DNA of 64,000 nt from Elasticomyces elasticus (Eukaryota; Ascomycota; Dothideomycetes; Mycosphaerellales; Teratosphaeriaceae): positions 620,001 to 684,000 of the forward strand of contig JAVRQT010000017.1 in assembly GCA_035926095.1 (NCBI GenBank), in the 5' to 3' direction. The notes below the pieces were generated by a model that ran no database searches, was not told the DNA's origin, and saw nothing but the letters and a program-made list of their open reading frames with translations. Below, in pieces: positions 10,796 to 22,125 of this stretch. The position numbers were made by a program, and so were the translations under genes. How positions within the stretch are numbered: the stretch's first letter is position 1; every line of letters begins with the position of its first letter.

Positions 10796-13700
10796 ATGTC
10801 TGGAGCTCCGCGTGTCTCGTTCGGCGAGAAGGACGAACAGCCTAACGGTGAAGGCGCTGCTGAGAGGTACGCGCGCCCATCGCTGCTACATGATTTTCAT
10901 GACGCGGCGGCCTCATCAAGGAAACTACGGTGGACTGTACTAACTCGCAAGCAGGTCCCGCAAGTGGTCGCAGGCACCTGGCAACATCGAGGATCTTGGT
11001 ATGTTGACACCCACAACACGCCGCGCTGGCACGCATCTAACATGGCATCTACAGACGAGTACACTGCACTTCAGAAGTACATTTCCACATACAGAGATCC
11101 GAAAGCAGTCGACAGTGAGGAGAACCAGCTCAAGGATGCCGGCGACGCAGAGAAGGGAAAGGCGTGGTGGCAGGTATGGCAGCGAAACCCACCACCAGCC
11201 TGAACATCAAAACTGACGCTCTTCACAGTTCTGGCGGTCAGGCAACTCTGGCCTAGCAGCTGACAAGGATGCTGGTGTCGTGCCTGAGGAGTGGCTCGAG
11301 GCCGATATCAAGCAGGGCTTGACAAACCAGCAGGTTGAGGACCGTCGGAGACGATACGGCTTCAACGAGATCTCAACCGAGAAGGAGAATTTGTTCATCA
11401 AGTTCCTCATGTTCTTCACTGGCCCCATTCTTTATGGTACGTCTACTTACCCTCGCCAGCCGTGTTCTGCGCGCGCAATGGCTTGTGACGAGCTATGATG
11501 CTTTTTTGCAGAGCTCTGCAGCAAGCTTGGAGCTGCGGGCGCAAAAAAGGCTTGGCCGTGTCGCAACATGCTAACAGGTTCGCAGTCATGGAAATCGCTG
11601 TCCTTCTCGCCGCTGGTCTTCGTGACTGGATCGATTTCGGTGTGATCATCGCCATTCTCCTCCTCAACGCCGCCGTCGGTTGGTACCAAGAAAAGCAGGC
11701 CGCCGATGTCGTTGCCAGTCTCAAGGGTGACATCGCCATGAAGGCAATTGTCATCCGCCAGGGCCAAGAACAAGATATCAAGGCGCGTGAGCTCGTCCCC
11801 GGTGATATCGTCATTATCGAGGAAGGTCAGACCGTTCCCGCCGACGCCCGCCTCATCTGCGACTACGATACCCCGGAAGAATTCGAGCGCTACAAGGAGC
11901 TCCGCGAGCAACATGCGCTCAACCCTGAAGAAGACCCGGCAGGTTCGGAAGAGGCTGATGACATGGGTGACGAGGGCGTTGCACACCAGGGACACTCCAT
12001 CATCGCTACCGATCAGTCTGCCATCACTGGCGAGTCTCTCGCTGTCGATAAGTTCATGGGCGATGTCGTCTACTACACCACCGGCTGCAAGCGTGGCAAG
12101 GCCTACGCTGTCGCCACCACTTCCGCTAAGTTCTCCTTCGTCGGCCGCACCGCTACGCTCGTCCAGGGCGCCAAGGACCAGGGCCATTTCAAGGCCATCA
12201 TGAACAGCATCGGCACAGCGCTTCTCGTCTTGGTCATGTTCTGGATCCTGCTCGCCTGGGTGGGTGGTTTCTTCCGCAACTTGAAGATCGCCACTCCCGA
12301 GGATTCCGACAACAACCTGCTCCACTACACGCTTATCCTGTTCATTATTGGTGTACCGGTCGGTCTGCCTGTGGTCACCACTACTACTCTGGCTGTCGGC
12401 GCTGCGTACCTTGCTAAGCAGAAGGCTATTGTGCAGAAGTTGACTGCCATTGAGTCGCTTGCTGGTGTCGATGTCCTCTGCTCTGACAAGACCGGAACAC
12501 TCACTGCCAACCAGCTGTCCATCCGCGAGCCTTACGTTTCCGAGGGTGAGGATGTGAACTGGATGATGGCCTGTGCCGCCCTTGCTTCTTCGCACAACAT
12601 CAAGTCGCTCGATCCCATCGACAAAGTCACCATCTTGACTCTCAAGCGTTACCCAAAGGCCCGTGATATCCTCAAGGACGACTGGAAGACCGAGAAATAC
12701 ACTCCTTTCGACCCCGTCTCCAAGCGCATCACGACCATTGTCACTCTCCGTGGCGATCGCTTTACCTGCGCCAAGGGCGCCCCCAAGGCCATTCTCAACC
12801 TGAGCGACTGCACCAAGGAGCAAGCCGATTTCTTCAAGGAGAAGGCAACCGAATTTGCTCGCCGTGGTTTCCGTTCGCTCGGTGTCGCGTACCAGAAGAA
12901 CAACGAGCCCTGGGTCCTCCTCGGCATGCTTTCCATGTTCGACCCCCCGCGTGAGGATACCGCTCAGACCATCATCGAGGCCCAGCAGCTTGGTGTTCCC
13001 GTCAAGATGTTGACAGGTGATGCCATCGCTATCGCTAAGGAGACTTGCAAGATGTTGGCGCTCGGCACCAAGGTCTACAACTCGCAGAAGCTCATTCACG
13101 GCGGACTTTCCGGCACGACCCAGCACGACCTCGTTGAGCGTGCTGATGGTTTCGCTGAGGTATTCCCCGAGCACAAGTACCAGGTCGTAGAGATGCTCCA
13201 GCAGCGTGGCCATTTGACTGCCATGACTGGAGATGGTGAGCACATACCCTTCTGCTATTCATGATTCAGTGCTAACATTTTACAGGTGTCAACGATGCCC
13301 CGTCACTCAAGAAGGCTGACTGTGGTATCGCTGTCGAGGGTGCCTCCGAGGCTGCCCAAGCCGCCGCCGATATCGTCTTCCTCGCACCCGGTCTCAGCAC
13401 GATTGTCTTCGCCATCAAGACCGCCCGCCAGATCTTCCAGCGCATGAAGGCGTACATCCAGTACCGTATCGCTCTGTGTCTGCATCTCGAGATCTACCTG
13501 GTCACCTCCATGATCATCATCAACGAGACCATCTCCTCCAACTTGATCGTCTTCATCGCTCTTTTCGCCGATTTGGCTACCGTCGCCATCGCTTACGACA
13601 ACGCCTTCTCCGACCAGCGCCCCGTCGAATGGCAATTGCCCAAGATCTGGGTCATCTCTGTCATTCTCGGCATTGAGCTCGCCATCGCAACCTGGGTCGT

Positions 13701-14250
13701 TCGCGGCACACTCTTCCTCCCCAACGGCGGTATCATCCAGAACTTCGGCAACATCCAGGAGATCCTCTTCCTTGAGGTCGCCCTCACTGAGAACTGGCTC
13801 ATCTTCGTCACTCGTGGTGCCAAGACCTTCCCGTCGTGGCAGTTGGTTGGTGCGATCTTCGTCGTCGACGTCCTCGCCACCATCTTCTGTATCTTCGGCT
13901 GGATGTGGCACGGCACCGCCGGTGGACTCCACACCCGCCCTTACCCCAACCCTCTCGGCGGCTACTACTGGAAGCAGACTCCTCACGGCTGGACTGACGT
14001 TGTCACCGTGGTTGTCGTGTGGGCGTACTCGATCGGTGTGATTATCATCCTCGCCATCAGCTACTTCTGCCTCAACCTGATTCCCGGCCTCGCCGATCTT
14101 GGTCGCAAGAACCGCAGCATGCACGATACCCAGATGGAGAACATCATTGGTCACCTCAGCAAGCTCGCGCTCAAGCACGAGAAGGATGAGCATGGCGAGA
14201 GCAGATTCGTCCTGGCGACCAAGTCTACGGATGAGGATGACGAGGACTAG
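10796..14250 (+). CDS. PMA1: Plasma-membrane H+-ATPase (P3A-type)
   Basis: Six exons (10796-10866, 10955-10998, 11055-11173, 11229-11436, 11586-13235, 13286-14250) give 1018 residues. The product pumps protons out of the cell using ATP and energises the plasma membrane. The phosphorylation motif CSDKTGT has its Asp at about residue 448. TGES, MLTGDA and the hinge TGDGVNDAPS are present; the hinge is split by the last intron. About ten membrane segments fit the family. Exon 2 is a 44-nt microexon needed to keep frame between MSGAPRV... and DEYTALQKY. The ends are polar: an acidic/Lys N-terminus and a C-terminus finishing STDEDDED, where the autoinhibitory region lies in this family. It is somewhat longer than yeast Pma1. 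The large open minus-strand frames over it are shadows. Confidence 0.96.
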
Positions 14251-14624
14251 TGAAAGAGCTTGTTCCAGGGTTGGATGTGTTGAATCAGAGATACCACAAA
14301 TGAAGTTCGTTACTATTACCGTGCGAAATACGGCGTGTGTGTTACTACGGTGAAAGGAAGGCTTGGGCCTGTGGCTTCCTTCCTTCTGGAAAGCGCCACT
14401 GTATATAATATAGCCGGGTAATTTCGTATGTGTGAACAAATCAATCAAGTGCCCGAATCTTCTCATCGATGCCCTGATCGTGCAGTCGCATTGGAAGATG
14501 GATTGTTGCAGCAGTGATACTTCTGCTCCGCAGCGGCCAGCAACGATGGTGTTGGCCGACGCCTATCTGCCAGACCATACTTCACCACTTGGTATGCTCC
14601 TGTAAAAACTTTCCATTCACCACG
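14251..14624. other. Intergenic, PMA1 3' end and dehydrogenase promoter
   Basis: 374 bp between two plus-strand genes. An AT-rich TATATAATATA-like stretch near 14402 could be a promoter or 3'-processing element. No gene is seen. Confidence 0.4.
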
Positions 14625-15606
14625 ATGTCTCTCTACCCGGGCGTGGCGCTCATAACCGGGTCCGCAAGTGGTGAGTACAACTATGCGATACCTAGAATCC
14701 TCTAACATTGTCCGCCAGGCATTGGACAAGCTTCAGCTATATCATTCGCAAGAGAAGGCTGCAAGAAAATAGTTCTCGCCGACCGCAATGCTGAAGGACT
14801 TGAGGAGACAAAGGAAGCGATCAAAGCTGCTTCGTCCGAGTGTGATGTCCTGACAGTCGAGACCGATGTCTCCTCAGCCGAGTCTGTCGACCATCTCGTT
14901 GAACAAGCTGTGGCAAGCTTCGGGAGGATCGACTACTCGTGCAATGCGGCAGGTATTGGGAGCCTCTGCAAGGTATGCTAGTCATGGCTTGCTGAACAGA
15001 GGTCAGGTGTGCTAAGCAACAACGAGCGATCCGATGCTACGACTCCGGACGAATTCGATCGAATCAACGGTATCAATTACAGAGGTTGCTGGCTATGCTC
15101 CCGGGCAGAGATCAAGCAAATGTTGAAGCAAGAGCCTTTACCGACACACGATGGACGCAACGGAAGTCGAGGTAGCGTGGTCAACATAGCTAGTCAGCTG
15201 GGAATTGTCGGGAGGCCTGCTGCTCGTAGGTTCATGAACGTCAGCTTCAAAGACTCTGCTGACACATGAAAGCTGCGTATTGTGGATCCAAAGCAGCTGT
15301 GATCAGTATGACTCGCTGCGATGCGATTGATGTGAGTAAAAGTCTTCGTTCGAATGTTCTATGACTGATACCGTGCAGTACTCGAAGGACAACATTAGGA
15401 TCAATTGTGTCTGCCCCGGAGTAATAGACACTCCAATGACCAGGCCGAACATGGATGTTTTAGGTTCTGCCATTGCTATAGCGCCAATGGATCGAGCAGG
15501 GACGGCACAGGAAGTGGCAGACTGCGTGCTGTTTCTCGCGAGCTCAAAGGCATCCTTCGTCCAAGGCTCGGCTCTGGTGATTGACGGAGGCTACGTGATC
15601 AATTGA
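14625..15606 (+). CDS. Short-chain dehydrogenase/reductase (SDR)
   Basis: Five exons (14625-14670, 14719-14952, 15007-15225, 15273-15331, 15379-15606) give 261 residues. It is a classical SDR, a soluble NAD(P)-dependent oxidoreductase. The cofactor motif TGSASGIG is at residues 11-18, an Asp at the end of beta-2 (VLADRN) suggests NAD(H) preference, and NAAG follows. Ser lies in VVNIASQLG, Tyr169 and Lys173 form the YCGSK catalytic motif, and the protein ends GSALVIDGGYVIN. Phases and splice sites agree at all four introns; the first intron interrupts the glycine motif. The substrate cannot be told from sequence. There is no neighbouring pathway gene. Confidence 0.88.
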
Positions 15607-15905
15607 GAGGGCACGAGCCAGATAGAAAGCTGAAACTCGTCCATCTTTTGGGACAGCATGTCAGCATGGTTACGGTGTGCCTTGCAATGCATTTCTTCCT
15701 TGCACGATGCAGTCTGGCCAGTCTGCTGCCATAAAGTAGTACGGCTACAGTTCTTTTATGGTTGATGTGACGAATATTGTGACGGCAAGCGATCAGATAC
15801 TCGCTTGGAGATCGTGTTAGAGCAGTCTCGTGTCAGATGTACAGCCGCAGTTTACGGTTACTCCCAAATCGTATCGTCTTGCGCGTCCACCGCCCTGGAT
15901 TTCGC
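15607..15905. other. Short convergent intergenic region
   Basis: 299 bp between converging stop codons of the dehydrogenase and the Cys-rich membrane protein. No gene or repeat is seen. Confidence 0.5.
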
Positions 15906-17210
15906 TCATGTCGTCGCGGCTTCTGGCAGCTCCGCTCTCGGTGGCCTGTATGGCACGTAGCCACCCCATAGCTCGGCCGGCTCCTCTTGCACAGCGTTGA
16001 GGCTGGGTGTTACCGGACTGTACAGCGGAGGTTTCGGACTCCCATTCGACATCGCCGGACTATGCAGGGAACCTTCCAGCTCGCTCTTGTGCCCACTCTT
16101 CGACCGACCTAAAGCAACAGGGAAAGAATCGATTTCTGGTGCTCGTCCGTCCGGAGCCACGTATCCGACTTGATGGCCGAACTTGTCGCCCATCGCTGGT
16201 TGTTCCTCGCTGTTGCGTGAGGATGGGAAGCCGGACTTCTTACTAGGTCTGCGGCGCCGCCACAACAGGAATGCTACGATGGCGCAAGCTAGGAGGAAGA
16301 CAGGGATACCGACAGCCAGGCCCACTATGAGACCGAGATGCGAAGGCGCGGATGAGTGCGATGAGTCCGGCGCAGCTGAGGCGACAGCAGCGACGGACAC
16401 GGTAGAGTAGACGACCATGGTCGAGAGTGATCCATCTGTGTTGGTTGTAATGGCATGGGATGTGATAGTCGAGGAAGCCTGTCCAGCCGTGGCAGAGGAT
16501 TGCGAGCGGGAGGATAAAGAGGCTGTTGTCGAGCTCGAGGAGTCAGTTATTGAGCTCGTGGTTCGCGAAGTTCCCGCCGAAGTCGTCTGTTGCTGGTCTA
16601 CACCGCTTGATGTCGTTGGTGTGGTCTCTGTGAGGGTGGTCAGCAGAGCTTTTGCGTGTCTAGCCACCATACTACTGACCTGACGTTGACGCTGCCGAGT
16701 TCGCAGACTTCGGGGGTGAGACAGAGGTGGGCGACGGCACGCTGGTGATGGATGCGTATGATGTGCCTTGAGGAAGCTGGAAAAAGTCCGTGTCGGCGGT
16801 CGAGCAGCAATCGAAGCTCCTGTCACCATCGCAGCACCCTTGTGTTGTCAGCTCTTGCTACGAGGCAATCCCAATAGCAGTCACTCACAGCTCCCGTCCG
16901 AACACTGAAGCAAGGCCTCATCGCCACTAGCGGTGTTGCCCTGAGTGCATAGTTGCGGACAGCTGCTCGACTGCCATGTCTCGTCCGTGCAGGTATATCT
17001 TCCAAAGATATCTGCGCCGGGGTTGTAGCAGAGTCCATTACTCATGCACTCCCACTGATAAGGACAGCAGACTCCACCATCCGATGAGCATGCAGCATCT
17101 GGGCCCGTCGTGACGTTGCCATTGGGGTAGTAGCAATTTTGCGCTGTAGTGATCTTCAAGTGAAGTGTAGTGAGCAATGTAGCGTAGAGCGCCTTCGATA
17201 GCGAGCGCAT
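15906..17210 (-). CDS. Cys-rich, Ser/Thr-rich single-pass cell-surface protein
   Basis: Three exons (17210-16889, 16838-16680, 16627-15906) encode 400 residues. Residues 1-24 form a signal peptide (MRSLSKALYATLLTTLHLK). A Cys-rich outer domain follows (NCYYPNG, GGVCCPYQWECMSNGLCY, then DRSFDCCSTAD). Next is a long Ser/Thr stalk, probably O-glycosylated, one membrane segment at about 259-283 (LIVGLAVGIPVFLLACAIVA), an RRRR stop-transfer and a disordered cytoplasmic tail. This architecture matches the fungal Mid2/WSC-like stress-sensor style of surface protein, although the Cys pattern is not the WSC domain I know. It is most likely a wall-facing sensor or anchor (inference). It is divergent from the zinc-cluster gene across 970 bp. 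Confidence 0.82.
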
Positions 17211-18180
17211 TGCTATCGTCGGTGTGCGATCATTGACGTGAAATTGCTGTTTGGCGGAGGGGCTTGTTTGATGCAGAGCGACCGCAGTCGATTGACGCGC
17301 GTGACGTACTACTGTTTGCCACGGTGCTGCTGAGACCAAGCTCAAAAGTTTCTGGGGTTTTGACGTTGACAAATGAAGCAGGCAGGTACAGACGTTGCGC
17401 CGTGTGACCTTGAACCTCAATGCTTCACTTCCACCTCGGCTCACTCTGCTTAGGATGCAACGTCACTACATTATCAGCTAGGAGGCCGGACGTACTGCTG
17501 GAGCTGCGTCTGTAAAGGACTTTAATCACGCTATCGCAAGACGAGCAAACAACCTACATGCCTCGTATGCCAGTGCCTTCAACTGACATCGAACAGTCCC
17601 ACCATTCATTTGGCATGTTCGTGAGCCCCTCGGAGCGAAGCTGCAGCTTGCCGATCGTCGTGAGACCTGAGCCGGATACTTGCAGCACCGCCAATACGTC
17701 GGGACCCTGCCAATAATGGACCACGGCGATCAGAACTCTGATACTGCTCCGTACGAGGGGTGCCAGCCAAGCGAATATAGCTCGTATGGACGACGAGGGT
17801 GCTATTGCGGTGCATGGCCGAGTTCGTCATGATGTGTTGCAGCACCGCCCTCGTGGATCATTCTGAAACAGGATTTGGATGCGAACATTCACCTGACACG
17901 ACAATACGCCTCGCTCCTGGACGTGATAGCAGAGTTCTCGTTCAGCAGAAGTGTATAGGCATGAGCATAACATTGTTTTTGCGAGTGAGGACGACGAAGT
18001 GAAGTCGCCGTTGGGAGAGTTCAAAGCTTTGCCTCTTTGGGTAGAGATGTGGGTCTTGCACGTGCTGGCGCCGCCAAGGTACGCTCCAGCCGCACCTGTG
18101 CAAAGCAGACCTCACTTCGAACCCCAACTTACTACTGTATATCATGGATACACGTAGAGGCTCGAGGACAGCAGAGGTCA
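17211..18180. promoter_or_regulatory. Divergent intergenic region
   Basis: 970 bp between the start of the Cys-rich membrane protein (minus) and the zinc-cluster gene (plus), so both promoters must lie here. Only small non-homologous frames are present. I see no repeat or specific binding site. Confidence 0.5.
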
Positions 18181-19754
18181 ATGAGCACTTCTCGTAAGGT
18201 GCCTATTCGGACAGGATGTTTGTCTTGTCGAGCTCGAGGCATACGATGCGATCCTACCAACCCGACCTGCCAACGCTTTACATCAGCTAGCTGGACTTCG
18301 AACCGCAAAGACCACTCAAAGTCTCGCAGCCTTGCCAATGATGCCAGCCAGGCGAGGTCTTTGGTGTCAGAGCCTGGGGTTATCTCGAAGATAGACGTCT
18401 CGTGGGAAGGCACCCATCGCGAGAAGCAAAGCCTGTATTTCTTCAGCAACTTCACGGCACCTGAATTGGCAGGTTGGTACGTCTAGCTACATCCCTGTGC
18501 ACTGAGCTCATGTATTCGACCTCTGTGCTGTGCTCGTGGCATTCGAATACACCGGTGAACAATCGCACGCACATCCAACGCATATGTTGACTCGTCCGTA
18601 GGTTCGATCGCAGCTTCTGGGGAGTCAGTATCCTGCAAGCCGCGACTCTGGATCAAGGAATAAAGCATCTTGTGGCAGCCATCGGAGCAGTGCATGAGTC
18701 TCAGCTTCGCAAGCAAGTATCACGAAACACCAACGCAGATGGCCTTCACGCATTCGCTTTGCGTCAGTGCAATAAGGCCATCAAGGATCTCGTACGACCA
18801 CCAACGCAAGCAAGCGAAGCAGACATGCTACGTACACTCACAGCCTCGATTCTATTTGCATGTCTTGAATCGATGCAAGTCGAACGTAAAGCTGCCGTTC
18901 CGCACATAGTGTCGGCTCGACGCCTTTTCAAGCAATACAAGGTCAATTATGAACGATCATACGGCCAGGAAGGGACGAAATATCCAACTCGGCCGCGCGA
19001 GATGGATCCACTTATCGCACACTACGAAGTGCAATTGGGCGACAGCTCCAACGACTCGTTACCGAGTGATGCCTATCATGGCCCAGATCTTGCGCTACCT
19101 CTGAACATCACATCGATTATGGCTGCACGCATACCGCTTGAACGAGCGTTAGCTGCTTGCAGCAACGACATATCCATGCTAGGGAAGCTTGGCGATGCGG
19201 CCAGCGCCAATGCGATTGCGGCGAAGAAGACGACTTATCGGCAATGGTTCGTTTGCTGGGATCTCGCCTTCGCAAGATTCTTGAGCCTCAATGTATCTCA
19301 GCTGGATGGCGAGACGCTCAATGCGAGCAGGTTGTTAAAAGCCCATCAAACGGCCGCCATCGTCCTCACATCGGTCGAGTATGGCGTGGGTGAGGTTGCC
19401 TGGGCGGCTTTCACTGAAGAGTTCCGCGCCATAGTCGCTCTTGTCACGGAGATAGTTGCCAGCCGCCCGAGGCAGAAATTGGCCTCTCAGGCGCCACAGA
19501 CAGCCTACTTTAGTACGAGCATGGGCATCACGGAGCCGCTATATTGCGCGGCTGCGCGATGTGTCGACCCTGCGATTGCACGCAGAGCGCGTATATTGCT
19601 GGACCGACTGCCACAAAACGAGGGTGCTCATTCGCCGTGGAGAATATCGTTCATCGAAATGATGTTGTGCGCTGCTACCGGAAAGCATCACGAAGTGGAG
19701 ACAGGCTCGACTGACCTCACTGATACGAGTGCAAGTTGTAGCAATGTTGCTTGA
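18181..19754 (+). CDS. Zn2Cys6-family transcription regulator with incomplete zinc cluster
   Basis: Two exons (18181-18476, 18602-19754) give 482 residues. The N-terminus carries a fungal zinc-cluster signature, GCLSCRARGIRCD then PTCQR, with Cys at 13, 16, 23 and 30. The expected fifth and sixth Cys positions hold Phe33 (TTT) and Ser40 (TCG). After the 125-nt intron the protein continues FDRSFWGVSILQAATLDQGI and HLVAAIGAVHESQL, the start of the fungal-specific regulatory domain seen in the Fungal_trans_2-like group. The frame is intact throughout, so the gene seems maintained even though the zinc cluster cannot form normally. Its target is unknown. Its stop is 34 bp from the converging aminopeptidase stop. 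Confidence 0.8.
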
Positions 19755-19788
19755 GTTGCTCAATACCAAGATCCGAAGACGATATCGC

Positions 19789-21857
19789 TCACTCTCCCTT
19801 CGCATGTTTCTCAAACAGCTTCTCAACCATGCCTCTGCAAATTGGGTGGTAGAAGTCTTTATGCGACTTGAATGTTTCCTCCGCCAACTTGTGATCCCGC
19901 TTGATCAATTGCCGGTAGAGAGGCCTCACGAACTTCATGCGTCCAACCTTTCCCAGTAGCTCTGCTGTAGGTTGGTACACGCTCTCCGCATGGGACATCA
20001 AACCCAGTGTGTAAAACCGTGAGACAAGCTCAACATTCTTCGAGGACGCGAAGCCGTATACTGAGCCCATGAGATCGATGAGATCAGGTGAGACGGTCTT
20101 GCTAGGCAGAGACTGCAGCCGCTCAAGGAAGACGACGGACTGATTGGCCGTGAAGCCATCAATATCTTTGGCACTGGGCTTGAAGTCGCCGTTCGACTGC
20201 TTCTTGGCTAGAGCCTGCCACTTGTCTGCAAGAGCGTAGCACTGATCCGCCAAGGTGGTGTCAAAGTCTGGTTTTGTTGGGAAGCCTGGAGCATAGAACC
20301 ACTTGTCCCAATCCACTGCTTCCAGCTTCTTCGCCGCCGCTGCATCGTTGACAAAGAAGTCGAGCAGGGTAGCCTTGAATTCGTAGCTATCCACACTCTT
20401 CTGCTTGAAGGTTGTGAAGTAGTGCGGAATGAATTTGTTCCACGTGTCAAAGCCTAGTAACTTCTCGAGGTAATACAGGAATGTAAAGCCCTTCTCATAC
20501 GGGATCGAGGAGAAAGCATCGTCCGGGTCCTCGCCTTTGAGGTCCGGTATAAGCTTTGTAAAATTATGGTCCTCACCGAACTGTGCGATCGAGTCTTCCA
20601 ATGCTTTCCAGCCTATGATGGCCGAGAAGTCTCTGTGCTGGTCCGAACCGTGTATGGCTGCCTGGATCCGTCGCTCAAGGTATGTCGTCCAGCCTTCGTT
20701 AAGCCAGAAGTGCTCCCAGCTGGCGTTGCTGACAAGGTTGCCAGACCAGGAATGGCTGAGCTCGTGGGCGATCACATCCACATTCTGGCGATCGCCTGAC
20801 ACGACTGTTGGTGTGGCAAAGGTGTAGACAGGGTTCTCCATACCGCCATAAGGGAAGCTCGGCGGTAGCACGAGGACGTTGTAGGTCGTCCACGCGTAAG
20901 GGTAGACGATCTTCTCTGCGGCCTGTATGTAGGCTTCTGTGTCCTTCTCGAACTCCCACTGCGACGCGGTGAGTTCTTCTGGACCAGTCCATACTGTGGA
21001 TCGAGGACCGATCGATGCCGAGGCGAGATCACCAGAAGCCAGGGCGAAGAGGTACGAGGGCATTGGAATGGCTTGGTTGAAAGTGTAGAGCAGAGTGCCT
21101 GGTTTGCCATCCTTACCAGCCTTGAAGTGGCTAACGCTACCGGGAAGACCGGAAGCTAGCACAGGCAACGGAGATCTGATGTTGAAGACGTACGTAGACT
21201 TGACATCAGGTGTGTCTTGGCAAGGCAATAATGAGCGGGCATGGATAGCCTGACATTGTGAGAACATGTATGGATGCTTCTTGTTGCTCGTCTGAGCAGG
21301 TGTGAGCCATTGGAGCGCGGTACAGTCTTTGGTGGTCGCTACTTCGATGCTCAGCTTCACGTCCGAAGCACTAGAGGTGTTGCCCGGTAATGTGATGGTT
21401 AGAGGTGTGCCATAGGGCTCCACTCTTGACGTTGCCAGCTGGAAGTCGGCTTTCTCGTCGTTGGCCTTGACGCTGGAGACATCCAAGAAGCTGCAACGTC
21501 GATTAGAACCATAATCTCGGTGCTCGAATCATTCTCACCATACCTAGTATCGAGTATGACTTGTTTGGAGTTGCTGGCAAGACGGTCGAGTGTTAGATGC
21601 ACTGTTCCCTTCAGGCGCTTCGAATCAAAGTCGATCTCGAAATCTGCAACAGTGTGCTTCGTCCGCCACGCATTGTAGTTGGCCAAAGTGTTCGGATCTC
21701 GTGGTTGGTGTATGCTTGCGGCGGCTGCCATTGCCACCGAATCCGGTGCTGGACGAATAGCCATAGTTGCAAAGCTCCTCGAGATACGAACGCTTGTTGT
21801 GGAGGATAGTTGCACTCCTGCTCTGCAGATAGGTGTTGCGAAGCGGGAGCAGATCAT
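19789..21857 (-). CDS. LAP2: Leukotriene A4 hydrolase-type aminopeptidase (M1)
   Basis: Two exons (21857-21544, 21490-19789) encode 671 residues. The enzyme is a zinc metallo-aminopeptidase with epoxide-hydrolase activity in the family. The M1 exopeptidase motif GGMENP is near residue 320, and HELSHSWSGN at about 347 with the downstream Glu in LNEGWTTYLE forms HEXXH-X18-E. The C-terminal helical domain characteristic of LTA4 hydrolases follows. The N-terminus from the ATG at 21857 is basic and Ser/Thr-rich (MICSRFATPICRAG), and a second Met lies at RSFATMAIRPAP. Alternative starts could thus give mitochondrial and cytosolic forms (inference). The intron joins ILDT to FLDVSSVKAN in correct phase. 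Confidence 0.92.
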
Positions 21858-22125
21858 TCAAAGCAAGAAGGCCACAACCGATTCACCTTATTATGCAGGC
21901 CTGGTGCTCTGCTATCAGTTCAAGATAATTCGAACCTGGTCTTTCAATATGTCGTCGTCGTGGAGCATGCACGGGACATGGCGTCGAAGTCGAGGAATGG
22001 AAGTGGCGGGCAGTTCGACGGGAAGACCCGGCGCCAAAACAAACGCGTGAATCTCGCGTTCTGGACGTCACATCACCGACACCATTTCGCATATTCGAAC
22101 GACGATGCGCTGAGCTGCCGCAGGA
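21858..22125. promoter_or_regulatory. Short divergent promoter region
   Basis: 268 bp separate the start codons of the aminopeptidase (minus) and the AT-hook protein (plus), so it probably acts as a bidirectional promoter. No specific motif is assigned. Confidence 0.45.

Noticed and set aside
11447..13243. 598-codon minus-strand frame opposite PMA1
   Set aside because: It is the antisense shadow of a strongly biased coding exon; the plus strand has every P-type ATPase motif.
13303..14466. 387-codon acidic minus-strand frame opposite the PMA1 3' exon
   Set aside because: Very acidic composition arises from antisense of membrane-protein codons; no domain is present.
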